DNA from: Russula earlei
Taxonomy: Eukaryota; Basidiomycota; Agaricomycetes; Russulales; Russulaceae
Direction of reading: 5' to 3'
DNA length: 64,000 nucleotides
Assembly (NCBI GenBank): GCA_025769875.1
Contig: JAGFNK010000153.1
Coordinates: forward strand, 44,534 to 108,533
Shown here: positions 11,250-22,762 of the stretch, one piece after another
Position numbering within the stretch: position 1 is the stretch's first letter
How the letters are laid out: every line of letters begins with the position of its first letter
Notes under the pieces: generated by a model
The model's input: the letters and a program-made list of their open reading frames with translations, nothing else
What the model was told of the DNA's origin: nothing
Database searches by the model: none
Position numbers and translations under genes: made by a program

Positions 11250-14005
11250 AAGGGGGGGTTAGGCTGGGCAGCGCTACCTTGTTGGTGCGCGAGGGTTTGT
11301 TTGGTGACTGTCGGGTTTGGGTTCTCCCGTCCATGTGTCGTGGGGTGCCTTGAGGGGTTCACCAGTCCTGGCGTGTGATGTGAAGGACCCGCTTTGGGCG
11401 GGCTGAACTGGATGGTCTTCCTTTTGGGCGTGGTCTGTGGTGAAGTTACTCTGGTGGAGAGGTTTGGTTGGGGTTGGAGGGGAAAGACCGGCGTTGGGTC
11501 GGGGTCAAAGATACTGATATGCTCCTGGTCTGGGGCAGTGTCCATGTCGTCCAAGTAATCGTTGTTGGGTAGACTTTCCACCCATTCGCGGTACTCACCT
11601 TCTTCCATCTCGGGGTTGTCCTCCTTGTCCTTACCTTTGTCCTTTGCGCGTATTGCTTTCCGTGGGGCCTTCGGTCTATAGTTATCTCTGGCGGGGCATT
11701 TGTTGTCTCGGCAGTGGTGACCGCCCATTCGGCAGTTCAGGCATTTGAAATGCGTGCAGTCGCAAAGGCCAGCGGTTGTGTGTTTCCGGGGGCACTTTTG
11801 GTCGTGTTCCTGTGATAAGTGCGCAGCGCCGCAGATGTAGCATCTTACCGCATCTTTCCCAAGAGGGCACCCCTTTGATTTTTTGGTGTGTCCCAACGCG
11901 TGGCATCTGGAGCACTGCACTAGTGCAGGTTTGTCAATCCATTTACATATATTCACTTCTTTACCGAAGAGGGCGGAGCGGCCTTTGAGGAGCCTGCTTG
12001 CCACTGAGCCATCCGGGTCAGAGATGGCAAAGGTGAGGGTGGAGTATGGTCCATTAATTCTCTTGGTTGGTTTCAACCATCTCGGTTGCATGGAGAAATG
12101 GGCTTTCTTGAGTCCCGGCAGGGAGCTTACCTCTGAGAGGAGTTCGGTTGGTCCGAAAATTAAGCCATCGTTGTCTTGGACTGGGACGCCGTGTGCGAGA
12201 AGACGGGTCCAGCCCATGGAGGGGCACAGTTGGCCCACACCCTGGAAGGGCCTGAGGAGGAACGGCTCGTACAACATGATATGGTCGAAGGATATGTTCC
12301 CTTCGAAGGAGAAAACAAAGTTACCTTTGCTGCGTGGGTGCACGCTCCATCTACCGGCCTTAAGGGGGATCGGGTTGGCTACCGCTTTGCTCATTTGGAG
12401 GCGGACCTCCCTGACTATAGCGTCTGCAGCCCTAGCACGTATGTACTGTTCCACTTGGGCGTCATTGTGGCTGCCTGATCGCAAGACTGTCACTTCCGTG
12501 ATGGTCTGCGTGCTGTGGAGTTTAGGTTTCGGTCCAGGGGCCTTGTTTGTGTCGTCTGCCACAGTTGCTGCTATCGCGGCGTATGATGCTGGGGTGATTA
12601 TCGACATAGCTGGTGCGTTTCCGGTGGCAGGCGCTCCTTTCCTTGTGCCTTTGGTTTTCCTCTGGTAGGAGACCTGCGTGAAGTTTGTTTCTAGCTTGTC
12701 TGTGTCGGCAGCTAAGGGGTTGGGGTGGGTGTGGCCGGTGGTAGCTGGCGTTGTATGCGGGGGTGGGGGCCGTGGTCTGGTGTATGCATCAGCAAGTGGA
12801 AGATGGTGGGGCTCACCTGGTGTCTTGTTTTGGGGCGGGGGCATCGAGAGCCTTTCCAAAGCCTCAAGACGTGTCGCGAAGGGAGCTATTGCTCTCATGA
12901 CAGCTTTGGTGATTGCGTCAGCGTCCGGGTGGGCGGTGCCTTGTGTTGTGGTCAGTGAAAGGGGGTAGGTTTTACCTTTGGGGTTTGGCGTCGGGGACGG
13001 GGCCGTTTGCCTGGTAGTTGGGCGGGGGGTGGTGGAGGGGCGTGTTGCATTACGCCCTCTCGGAGTGTGGAGAGGAGAGAGCATATTGGTCGTGTCAAAA
13101 GAGGGTATACTCCGGGGCGAGTGGTTGTGACCAGGTGGCGGGATGGATCCGGAGATGGTCCTTTTGCTGCCTGTTTTGGGCGTCATCTGTGGTTGGTCAG
13201 TGGTGCTTGGTGCGGAGATGGTAAGCCCCACAGCCTCCGCGGACTGTAGGAAGTAGGTGGTGTTTTTGCTACGGGCAGCTGCGTTGATCTCTGCCTCATG
13301 CGCAACTGCTCGTAGTTCAATCTGATCTTCCTTCCATATCCTCCACTTTTCCTCTACTTCCACTAAGGCCTTTTTGGCGGCTTTCTTCCTGTAGTCCTCC
13401 AGGATGTTGGAGTGCTCATCATGGAAGTTGATGAGGTTTCCGGTGAGGTGGGCCGTCAGGAGTTCGGCTGCGTCTGCCATCCTATGGAAGTAAGTGGGGT
13501 GGTTTGGTGTCATAGGAGCTGGATCAATGGAGCTGGTGATGGTCTTTTCCATTTCAGTTTCTCCTAGATTGTCAGATGCCTGGAGAAGGCCTCGACCGAT
13601 AGCATTCATTAGGAGACAGCATATTTCAGCCCACTCCGAGGCATTCAGAGCTCCCGGTGTTTTTGGGACCATGAATCCTTTTTGAATGATTTTAAGGTAT
13701 TCATGGGTGTATGAGAGTATGCCGATGGGATCGTTACTCCCGTCTGGTGTTTGGTTTGGACTGCTGTCTTCTCCGGTACCAGGGGTGTGTGCTTCGGTCT
13801 CATTTCCAACTGGGGCGTAGTGACCCGGGTTGGGTGGAATGGCTGTGTCTGCCTCGTTGTCCAGGGCAAACACAACACTTTTTGGGAGGTCTCCTTTCGG
13901 TGAGTCGGCGTTCCCTGGGTCAGGAGGCTTTACCGGGGGGGGAATGGGGGGGTTCAAAGTGGGGTTAGGGTTAGGAGGTGGTGGTGGTGGCGAACTGAGA
14001 TCCAT
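11246..14005 (-). CDS. LINE ORF1: gag-like nucleic-acid-binding protein
   Basis: A 919-residue open frame starting at ATG 14005. The first part is very rich in Pro, Ser and Thr (disordered), with a predicted helical stretch around residues 190-250 (KKAAKKALVEVEEKWRIW). The C-terminal third has three closely spaced cysteine/histidine knuckles: CSRCHALGHTKKSKGC, CYICGAAHLSQEHDQKC and CLNCRMGGHHCRDNKC. Such proteins coat the element RNA into a ribonucleoprotein and act as chaperones during target-primed reverse transcription. After the knuckles comes a basic then acidic linker (KAIRAKDKGKDKED, MEEGEYREW). The stop codon overlaps the ORF2 start. The start lies only 2 bases from the 5' junction, so the annotated N terminus may be slightly short if the copy is 5'-truncated. 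Confidence 0.9.
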   Translation of the reverse strand: MDLSSPPPPPPNPNPTLNPPIPPPVKPPDPGNADSPKGDLPKSVVFALDNEADTAIPPNPGHYAPVGNETEAHTPGTGEDSSPNQTPDGSNDPIGILSYTHEYLKIIQKGFMVPKTPGALNASEWAEICCLLMNAIGRGLLQASDNLGETEMEKTITSSIDPAPMTPNHPTYFHRMADAAELLTAHLTGNLINFHDEHSNILEDYRKKAAKKALVEVEEKWRIWKEDQIELRAVAHEAEINAAARSKNTTYFLQSAEAVGLTISAPSTTDQPQMTPKTGSKRTISGSIPPPGHNHSPRSIPSFDTTNMLSPLHTPRGRNATRPSTTPRPTTRQTAPSPTPNPKGKTYPLSLTTTQGTAHPDADAITKAVMRAIAPFATRLEALERLSMPPPQNKTPGEPHHLPLADAYTRPRPPPPHTTPATTGHTHPNPLAADTDKLETNFTQVSYQRKTKGTRKGAPATGNAPAMSIITPASYAAIAATVADDTNKAPGPKPKLHSTQTITEVTVLRSGSHNDAQVEQYIRARAADAIVREVRLQMSKAVANPIPLKAGRWSVHPRSKGNFVFSFEGNISFDHIMLYEPFLLRPFQGVGQLCPSMGWTRLLAHGVPVQDNDGLIFGPTELLSEVSSLPGLKKAHFSMQPRWLKPTKRINGPYSTLTFAISDPDGSVASRLLKGRSALFGKEVNICKWIDKPALVQCSRCHALGHTKKSKGCPLGKDAVRCYICGAAHLSQEHDQKCPRKHTTAGLCDCTHFKCLNCRMGGHHCRDNKCPARDNYRPKAPRKAIRAKDKGKDKEDNPEMEEGEYREWVESLPNNDYLDDMDTAPDQEHISIFDPDPTPVFPLQPQPNLSTRVTSPQTTPKRKTIQFSPPKAGPSHHTPGLVNPSRHPTTHGRENPNPTVTKQTLAHQQGSAAQPNPPL

Positions 14006-14006
14006 G

Positions 14007-14017
14007 GTCGTCTAGAC
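14007..14017. repeat. LINE target-site duplication, right copy
   Basis: GTCGTCTAGAC, followed by TTT, sits directly beyond the 5' end of the element. Joining the two flanks restores an uninterrupted empty site. Confidence 0.93.
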
Positions 14018-17000
14018 TTTACACCTTTCCGACTAGTATTAGTTTCTACGTATCGGAGATAAGCAACCATCCGCTCGTCGGCGCCTCTGGCTGAAAACCT
14101 TATCTCGCCGACATTACTCACCGCATGTCCCTCGGGTCATCGTGGTCGTCAATACAGACTAGCAAGACAGGACCGGATATCGCTCTTTTGTCCGCCGTGG
14201 TCGAAGACCTTGTTGGCAATTTATTGATGAACGCTCCCCGCCAAGACTAATCGACGTCGCAGTTGTCATCTGCGGGCGGCGCTCACGGTGACAGCACCGA
14301 ATACTTGTGATACGGTGGCGCTGGCACCTGCTTCTTTTGATAGTCTCCCCATGATAAGTCCCAATCTGGCTTCGGTAGATATATGGATGTCTTTATTTGC
14401 AATTGAGTATTTGCTTGGCTGCAAGGGCTGTGGCGCTGCGAGAGCTGAGAGCTGAGCGCAGAGATGAGATGATGAGAGATGAGATGAGAGGTGCCTGTTG
14501 TTGACGCGTTGTTTGCGCGCCGCTTCATTTACGCCACCCGCCCGTATTGCCACTTTGACTTGCCTCGCACATCATTCATGCCTGTCTTGTTCTCTCGCTC
14601 AGCTTGCAGCCACGATTTGTCAAATGACCTGCACCTGGGGCTCGAAGGCATCTAACTGCAGCTAGCATTGAATCCGGCTTCAAATAGGCGCTCAACGCAA
14701 GCTCGTGAAATCATATCGATGCCCGACTTTGTCAACTGAAACGGAAATATAGGAGTCTGGCAAGGACGACCTCCCTTTGTTCAAACGTGAGTCCCGTGAG
14801 GTCTCTCAAAATAGCCCGACCTTACTGGGTGATTGGATGGACTCGAAGAGTGCAATTCCTGCAGAATAGTTCCACGTCTTGCTCAGAATGCACTGCAACG
14901 GTTGTGACACCTCACAGCCCCCTTCCCCCTTATTCTTATACCGCGTTCCATTTGTGTTTGTGTAGCGCGGATGGGGAAGTGAAGTTAACCAGACAATTAT
15001 GAAGATTCCAGGCCTTTTCCACACGTGTGCCGTGCGAGGTGGAGCGAGCTAGGTGGGCTGTTCATGTAGCGGACATAATCACTGATTGGATCAGCTGTTG
15101 CAGGTGAACTCATAGGACCAGCAGCCAAATGGCATTATGTCTCCTTTCGCGTCAGCCGAGAGCTCGGCGTCCTCCGTTACTTCGTCCGCTCTCACGTCTT
15201 TATCTGTGGTGTATCATCGACTTGTTTCCTTCGGCCGAAGAAATCGTAAAACCAGTGGTTACTACAAACGCCATTGCCCGCCGTCTACCCGCCGTGGTCA
15301 TGGTCATACTGGCTATCTACTAAACCCTTCACCCGAAACCTTTCTCTTGCGCATCCTCGTGGAAAGGTCGCTGCCTTGAGTCATCGCACTTTTGTCTCCT
15401 CACAGAACCATAGAATGAACTAGGCACCAACCAAAGCGATTCTCTGATCAGATGTGCCTTGATCACGGCTATGTAGCTCCTATATCTTCTATATCTTCCA
15501 TCGCCGTTTATCTGGAAAATGTCCGAATCTCGTTCAAGAAATAAACCCCTATCCCACTCCCTATAAGTTCCGCTGTTTTCAGCCGATCATCATTCACTTG
15601 CAAGACACGGGAATACTCGTCATGCGAATACCCCGTTTTTACAGGCACGAAGGAGTCTGATACGGTTGGCCGAAGAATTGGGGTTGCTGTGAGCGGCTCT
15701 CTTAGCTATCATGGGGTTCTGGGGGCCGTTTGCGTGAAGGGAAACATCAGGCAGTCATGTGCGGCATGCAACAGCAGTGGAATGTCGCTGTGTACACCGC
15801 AATCAAAGGATTGGAAATGTACATCAAGCCCACCTGCCGCCGATGAATCGTACTCTTTTGTGTGGGTTCTCTTCGGAACGGTGCCAAAATCATCCTTCCC
15901 TTTTGCAGAATAGCACGCCCGAGACAATTCCAACCAGACCATGCCCCAAGCTCGTAGGCCAGTTTATGTGTCCCCTCCCCCTTCTCTTCCGCGTTCGTCC
16001 GGCCGTGAACGTGTTTTCCAGAACGCACTCGCAGTCATATCCCCAGCGATCTACCTTTTCCTCCTTCTACACTTTCACTTTCGTTATAACCATCAGAAAG
16101 GCAATTGCCGCCCATTGCCGTGTGTGGCATGTGCCAGATGACGTTCTAGCCTCGTATCAATCAATCACTCGCACCTTGAACACCAGACACCCCTGAATGG
16201 TATTTGTCCCGGTTGGCTTTTTAGCGACAAACCTTAGTTGTCCCACGACCCTTGACGTTCTTCCGACGCGGAAGCCGTCGTCTACCTCCAGAACTCAATC
16301 AACGCAGCCAGCCGGCACTTACGTTACCAGCCGGCGACGCAGACGCGGACAGCGCGTGCACATCCCTCGGTCCTGCGTAAGCGCTGGACCTCTCTTCTCG
16401 GGCAGGATGCAAACCAACGGTATGCATCCTTGCCCTCAATGATGATCTCGCTGCGCCGGGCTCTTTACTCGCGCGTGCGCGCTCTCTTCGCTTCGCCTCT
16501 CTCTTTCTTGCTCTCGACGCACACGCACACACGCGCACACATGCATACACACACGCACACGTAACATGTACATATACGCACACAACTTTCCTTTTCCGTC
16601 TTGCCTTTTATCCCCCCCCCCTCTTTTTGACGGTGATGACGGTGAGGGAGAGGGAGAGTTTGCAAAACCGCGACTTTTTTGAAAAATTCGCTTGGACGTC
16701 TGAACGGTCGCTCTGAACTACAAGTCGTCGGAATCTAGCTCCTGCTGCGGGGATGGGATCATCTCGGGCTTCTAGAGCCGCTGCGTTCCTGCTGTTGCTG
16801 CTGCGCTACGCTACGCTACGAATAGCAGCCGCTGATGGGCACGGCCCGCACGGGTGAGCTCGATCATGTATTAAAATCCGAGAGGCGCTTGCCAGCGGAA
16901 GGGCCGAGCGCCTCCGAAGCCCAGAGCGCAGCACGGCACATGAGATAAAGGATAAATAGAGCACATACACATATGCATGTACGTACGTACGTAACACGGG

Positions 17001-17685
17001 CGAGGTCGCAAGATGAATCCTCGTGCCGGATGAGAATAGAACAGAAAACACCCTCTCGCGCACGCGCGCGCAAAACTCGTTTGCGCGGAAGCAATCGCAA
17101 ACTTTGAAGCGTCTTTGAACGCGTTCGACGGCAGGGTGGTTTCATTCTCATTCTTTATTTTTATTTTTATTTTGGTTTTGAGACTCAGAAAGGTCACCGT
17201 CGATTGGATCAGGGCGACGACAGGTGGTGAAGGGCACGCGGGCTCCAACGACTCCACATACGGGGACGACATGCGCGAGTCGAGTGGTCGACAATTGCGT
17301 ATCTGTGACGATGCCCTTCCGCGTCCTCGCGGCTTGCGTCTCGGAATGGTCTCGAAGTGCCGATCGTGCTGGTCCCGGTAGCAGGGCGGGAATGACCATA
17401 ACGCATCCGTTGTCCATCATGGACGAGTGGAGCTGCATTCAATGTTCGACCATTCGCCGAGCCGAGTATCTGGGTTTGGAGTTTGTACAAACGTCGTCGT
17501 ACACGTACAGAAGACTTCTCGCCGTGTTATACAAAGAATTTAGTATCTACATACCTATGGTATCTGCGAGAGCAGAGCGAGCGAGCGCAAGTGTAAAAAC
17601 AGTCGGGACTTCTACAAACCTCGGAGAAGATCAACAAAGACAAGTCATCGGAGCTGGTCGTCCGGCACCCTTCTATGCTAACCTC
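14018..17685. other. No supported gene; simple-sequence patches
   Basis: No domain was recognised on either strand. At 14440-14492 there is a GAGATGA/GAGCTGA-rich microsatellite. At 16515-16565 there is a CA-rich dinucleotide tract. A TACG/TACGTACG run lies near 16980-16995. A short minus-strand reading ending at 16723 (EMIPSPQQELDSDDL, then stop), preceded by a possible 3' splice site, could be the last exon of an unrecognised gene, but no upstream exon was confirmed. Confidence 0.45.
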
Positions 17686-18783
17686 TTAATCGCTACTCTC
17701 ACGCGCGGTCGGAACCTGGTTAGCACTATGATGACGACGACGAGAATGGGGATGGAGTTCGGCGGCCTCGTCGCTCTGACGCCTCTCCTCGATCTCGATG
17801 GTGCGTCGCCATTGCAGGTAAGCCATCCTAGTGATATACCCCTCCAGCGGCGGGAGAAGCGACAGGGCCTCTTCGAGCTCGAGCAGCTTACCGACGTAAC
17901 TCATCTCGTCAGGCATCCCTGTCAACTCTTCGCGGACCTGTATTTCATTTCGGAAGAAAAACGCCGCAATGCAGGCGAACCATCAGCAACACCCCAAGGA
18001 AAGATATTTGAAAGAAAAAAAAGCGGGGGGGGGGGGGGGGGGTAGGGACGAGGAGGTCAAAGACACTGCGTGGGACGTACCGCATCAGCAGGGATTTGGC
18101 CGACGTAGTAGAAGGTGATGTATTCCCCGCCACTGTCGACTGGTTCTCGTACTCCACGACGATAATAGGGGCCGAATTCGGTCGTGGTGATATAGATAGG
18201 CTCGGAGACCATGAGCTCGTGCCGCGCAGTGGGCCGTTCTGGCGGTGCCGGTGCTCGCGACAGGAGGTGCAAGGGCAGGAACTGGACACGATATCCCGAC
18301 TACAGAAAAAAAGGGGGGAGCGGGTGTAACCAATCGTCATTTTGTGGTACCGCACCTCTCCTCGCTGGGGAAGGAAAAAAAAAAAAAGGGGGGGGGGGAG
18401 GGGGGGGGGGGGGAGGAGGAGAAACGAAAAGAGGGGAGTGGGGGGGTGTGGCACTCTTCGCTGGGAGTGGGATCATGCGTGAAATGCGTACCTACCTCCT
18501 CGTACGCCTCGCGCAAGGCGCATTGCTCCAGCGTCTCTCCGATATCTTTGCGCCCGCGAGGGAGGAACCACTTGTTGCGCGACGTGTCGTTGACGAGGAC
18601 GACTTTGCCCGAGGACGGCTGGATGATGACCATGCTCGCGCCAAGCATAAAGTCGAGCGAGTAGAAGCAGCTGTCGGGGATCGACGCCGTCGAGCGTTCA
18701 GAGAACGACCTGGACGGCCAGGTGTCTTCAAGCGTGGCAGCGGCGGCGGCCGATGCACGCCTGTGGCGAGAAAGATATGGCAT
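17686..18783 (-). CDS. Nudix hydrolase
   Basis: Three exons by splice consensus and frame: 18783-18496, 18299-18081 and 17937-17686, giving 252 residues. The Nudix box spans residues 77-99 across intron 1: GRKDIGE, then REAYEE from exon 1 and SGY from exon 2, matching G-x5-E-x7-REUxEExGU. Before it are the strands MVIIQPSSGKVVLVND and WFLPRG. Nudix enzymes hydrolyse nucleoside diphosphates linked to another group, using Mg2+ held by the box glutamates; the substrate cannot be told from sequence. After the box come EPIYITTTEF and GGEYITFYYVGQIP, common in basidiomycete members. The start at 18783 is the first in-frame ATG; the frame stays open upstream without another. Both introns contain long C runs on the sense strand. 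The C-terminal tail is acidic then basic and looks disordered. Confidence 0.85.
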
Positions 18784-19667
18784 CGTCCAGAGAGAGGTCG
18801 AGGGACGGGCGTGGAATGTGGGTTTTGGTTTGCTGCCGCTGGTGGGCGGAAGTGAACTGAACAAGGCGATGCGAACTAAATCAGGAAAGACCAGAGTCTC
18901 TCTCTCTCATCATCACTGTTGACACAGCCAACGACGACGACGACCAGCAAGGCCCTGAAATTGCACGCGCAGTAACGTCCGAAGATCTCGGGCTGGGTTG
19001 GACGACAGATTGGAAAAAAAGGCATGACGGGCGCACGACCGCCTTGCAAACAAACCACTGATATCGCACGCGGGCTCACTCCGCTTCCCTTCCTGCATCT
19101 CCTTCCATCTTCCTTACGCCACTCTTCTTCCCCATGCCCCGCTGGCTAGAATAGAATTCGGCCCATAACAGCTGTCGCCGTCACAGTGCCCGCCGCCCAT
19201 GCACGCATCCTTGCTTCTAGTACAGTACCCCATCCGAACGCAGTATACTGATCGCGCGAACAACGGCGCCAACGAAATGACTCGCCGAGCGAGCACGATC
19301 AGAAACACCGCTTCCAAAGGGACAGCATGGCTTGAGGAATACGACATATTTCGCCGTGCGGACCTGCGTTTATGATCCACCATGAATTGACAGTGGAAGA
19401 AAATGATGTCGAGAAAGAATGCAAAAAATCCCCAAACGAAACATACATCGATACGGTAAATCCACGCATCAAAGGTTACCCTATAACCCCCCTGCGCTCT
19501 TCCGCAACCTCCGTTTTGCTTACCCTCGAGCAACGCACCGCAAGTACTAGTGAAAACGCCACATTTCCAAATCGTCATACATCTCGAAGACACCGTGGTA
19601 CGGCCTGAAATCCGAGATCCCGGTCCTTCACTTGGTCCCATGATCCCTCCGATCGATTTGGGGTCCA
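18784..19667. other. Intergenic, nothing recognised
   Basis: Presumably holds the Nudix promoter and the 3' end of the F-box gene to the right (both on the minus strand). Open frames here have no recognisable domain. Confidence 0.4.
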
Positions 19668-22600
19668 CTACCGCCGGCGACCCATGAAGAAGCATCCCTC
19701 GTACCCGAGTACCTCCGCGGGGCTTAGCGTGTCGCGCCAACGTCCTGTGAAGTTTCCGTACGCGTCACCAACAAAGTATCCCCGGTACAGCCACTTTCCG
19801 CGGTCGCCGTCAAGCTGGATCAAAATACCGTCCAAGGTTTAGCACAGATCCCACGCAAGAGCGGTTTACAAATGAAAATGTGTCAGAGGCTACACCAACT
19901 CACGTATTCCTTTGACAGAGTAACGAAACCATCGCCAGGGCGAACTCGGCCGATGAGCGCGAATTGTCCCCACGCAGAGTGCCCCTGTGAACAGCAAGTT
20001 GCGTTTGCGACAAGAGTTGCGCATGTCAGTCAAAGTGTCACCATTATGAAAAAAAAAAAAGACATGATTTGCCCTTACCTCGCCAGCGATCAGGATCTCG
20101 CGCACACGCTTGGCGTATGCCGCCGTAAGTTGCTCCGGCGCTGGGCACCGATGATAGAACGTGTCTAGTGCACGGCTCGGCTCATACACACGTATGCCCT
20201 CGTGGTCGCGCTCGATGGTCAGCCCAGATGGGAGGTACGCGCGTAAGGGATCACCAGGTGACAGTGGCTTGTATCGCGGGTCCTCGAGCACCGCAGCCGC
20301 CTCAGCCGAGTTGCCCTGATCCTCAGGAAGTAGCAGGTGATATTCGTGCAGACGCCAGGTCTGCTGGTGCCGCGCAACGACGCTCTTCTTCAGCGTCGGT
20401 GGCGGCGCGCCTGACAACATGGCCGCGTAGGCCGAAAATTCGGTGTACTATAAAAATGAAAAAGGGTTCCGCTGGTGAGTAGCGCTCGAGACGGGAGGAA
20501 AAACAAAATTGAAAATTGAGGGTGATGCATGGAGGAAAGCCTCACGGTGAAGAGTCCCTCCCAGACGCCCTCCATGGTGCTTGGTTTGAACGTGCCAGAA
20601 GGGCACTCAGGCGTCGGCGCATCGTTGCCAGCGAGGCGCTTGCATCTTTCCCATTCACAGTCCCACTCGGAGCTCATGCGGACCTTCGGGGAGACTGAGG
20701 AAGGCACGAGCGGCGACATGGGCTCAAGGGCGTCCGCATCATTGGATGGGCGCTGTGCGAGGCTAAGGTAGGAAAGAACGGCAGGGGCTGTGAGAGGCGG
20801 TGGCGAAAGCGAGGGGTATTCGGCATATGCAGGAGGCACTGCGCTGTGCCCGACGGAATGGTTAGGCACAAAGTCCACCCAGGCCGGGCGACACACGGGA
20901 TACTGCACAGTGAGACCAAGAAAACGATGTCAGGTACAGAATTCGCCGTCCATGAAAGAAATGAGAACAATAAAAAAAAAAAGGAAAAGTTAAATGATCA
21001 CGACCGCAGAAGTGTGAAAAAAAAAGGGGGCTTCAATTGTATCGTTTTGTTTTCGTTCGTGGGAGCAGAGAGACAGCGACCGTGCATTGGTTTCGCTTTC
21101 CGGGATACGCCAGAAAGATCCGCACGTCAGCGGAGTGATGAAACAATAGTGGGCGGAGAACGAAAGAGTGGTCAACGGGTAGCGGGTCAACGTGTCGTGT
21201 TCGTGTGGCACGGGCCAAGACTGCCATCGGCGAGTTCAGACGGGTCTGTACATGGTGGCGGCGGAGAAGGGTATCGTTGCTCTGGACCCTAAGTGCCACA
21301 TCTGGCAAGAGAAAACCAGTAGACCGATAGCAACCCGAGCCATTGGAAACTCCATCAGCAACGCCCATGTACAATGCCGCCGCGAACTGGAACGCGCGAG
21401 AACAGGGGGCATCGGGTGGCACAAAAATGCGGAGACGCAAATGGAAGGAGCCCACGGAATAAAAAAAAAAGGGAGGTGATGAGAAGCGAATTCGGAGATA
21501 GACAAATACGAAAGGCGATGGAACGGAGAGGGAGGGAAGAGGGCGCGCGCGGGCAGGCGGCAGGCGGAGCGGCCAAGGATCACCGGGCTGAGACAGAGCA
21601 CGAAAGAGGAAACGGCGGAACGGGTGGATGGATTTGGTGGTGAAATGACGGCACCGTTTCCTCGTCGTATCAACGACGGCGCGGGCGTCTTGGTGCCAAG
21701 AACCCACCTACGACAACATCTTGGCGGCCTCGTGCGCGCGCGCGCGCGTGAGAGCACCCTGAGCGAGCCGAGGACGGGGTTAACTAATTATTCTCCCGTG
21801 TGGCGTCAAAAGGGAAGAAAGAAAGGGGAGGGGGAGGGGGCATGGCAGAAAAATGAAGCGGAAAGACATCATAAGCGAAAGATAGGACATGCAGGCACGA
21901 CATACTTGATGGGCACCAAGTGCCAACAGCTTCAATATGGAAGTTACATTTCGGAACTCTGCGTCGTCCAACGCGAAGTACTCCTCTTGCGATTGGAGGG
22001 GGGGGGGGGATGAGCCGTCAACGCGCGGTTCCCCGTAGAGGAAAAGGGGGAGAAGGGGGGAAGATACGTACCGGGCCTGAGGAGGAACCAAAAGAGCCAC
22101 ATCGTCACCGCCGACAGATCGTTGTTCGGCGGCCACGCGTTGTCCCGAATGGCGAGCTGCGCGCACGACGCGCCGTCCTCGGCAAACCAAAACTTGCGCA
22201 GCCAGCCGTCCAGCCGGGCGTACTCGCGCAGCTGCCGCTCGTTCTTGCCCTCGTTCTCGAGCATCATCAGATACGCCATCCAGAGCATCTCGTGCAGCGC
22301 CCGCACTTCCTCCTCCGTCACCCCGCCGCCGTTATTGTTCCCATTGCCGTTCCCGTTCCCGGTAGCGGTACTGGCGCTCCCCACCTTGCTGCTGCCGTTA
22401 CCGCCACCGACGCCGGCACCGGCACTGGGAGCTTGACCCGAAAAGTCGACGGTGCAGCCAACGCTCGCCCGCAGACGCGCAAGCAGCGCGCACCTCCGGC
22501 GCAGCTCGGCCGCGAGCTTGGGCGCCGTCACGGCGCTCGGGCCGAGACGGCGTGCGAGGGCTGCGGTGTCGAACTTGGCCGCGAAGATGCGCGCGTGGAG

Positions 22601-22762
22601 GTGCGGGTTCGACGCGGGCGAGAAGGAAGCGTGGAAGCGTCTGTTGACGAGGAGGAGCGATGCGAGCTCGCGGGGCGGGCCGAGCGGGCTGCTGTTGACG
22701 GCGAAGAAGACGATGTTCTCGAGGACTTCTTGCGGGATCGATTCCAACGTTGTCGCGCGCAT
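19668..22762 (-). CDS. F-box protein (paralogue 1)
   Basis: Six exons could be joined in frame: 22762-22072, 21985-21906, 20902-20546, 20447-20079, 19984-19904 and 19814-19668 (1725 nt, 574 residues). The N terminus LESIPQEVLENIVFFAV, then LLLVNRRFH, is an F-box, the Skp1-binding part of an SCF ubiquitin ligase. Residues about 140-165 are a Gly/Asn-rich low-complexity insert. The C terminus (KWLYRGYFVGDAYGNFTGRW, then GYEGCF) is a repeated beta-strand module seen in a lineage-specific agaricomycete F-box family; its target is unknown. Start 22762 is the ATG just before the F-box; another ATG lies 42 codons upstream. Intron 2 (21905-20903) is about 1.0 kb, unusually long here. Intron 1 has a run of 12 C on the sense strand. 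The next gene to the right is a paralogue with matching structure. Confidence 0.82.

Larger units (their letters stand above)
7053..14006 (-). mobile_element. Full-length Tad1-like LINE retrotransposon
   Basis: A non-LTR retrotransposon in minus orientation. Its 3' end is a run of 25 T on the plus strand (7053-7077), which is the poly(A) tail. Its 5' end is at 14006. It is flanked by an 11-bp direct repeat GTCGTCTAGAC (up to 14 bp if the adjoining T residues are counted), the target-site duplication. Two long open frames occupy it: ORF1 (919 codons, gag-like with CCHC knuckles) and ORF2 (1334 codons: endonuclease, reverse transcriptase, degenerate RNase H, C-terminal zinc motif). The domain order, the CCHC-rich ORF1 and the presence of RNase H fit the Tad1 clade of fungal LINEs. 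Both frames are free of stops and the duplication is perfect, so the insertion is recent. There is almost no 5' untranslated region: the ORF1 ATG begins 2 bases inside the element. Confidence 0.93.

Noticed and set aside
18211..18855. Plus-strand 214-codon Gly/Lys-rich frame
   Set aside because: Antisense to the Nudix gene and runs through the translated poly-G of its introns.
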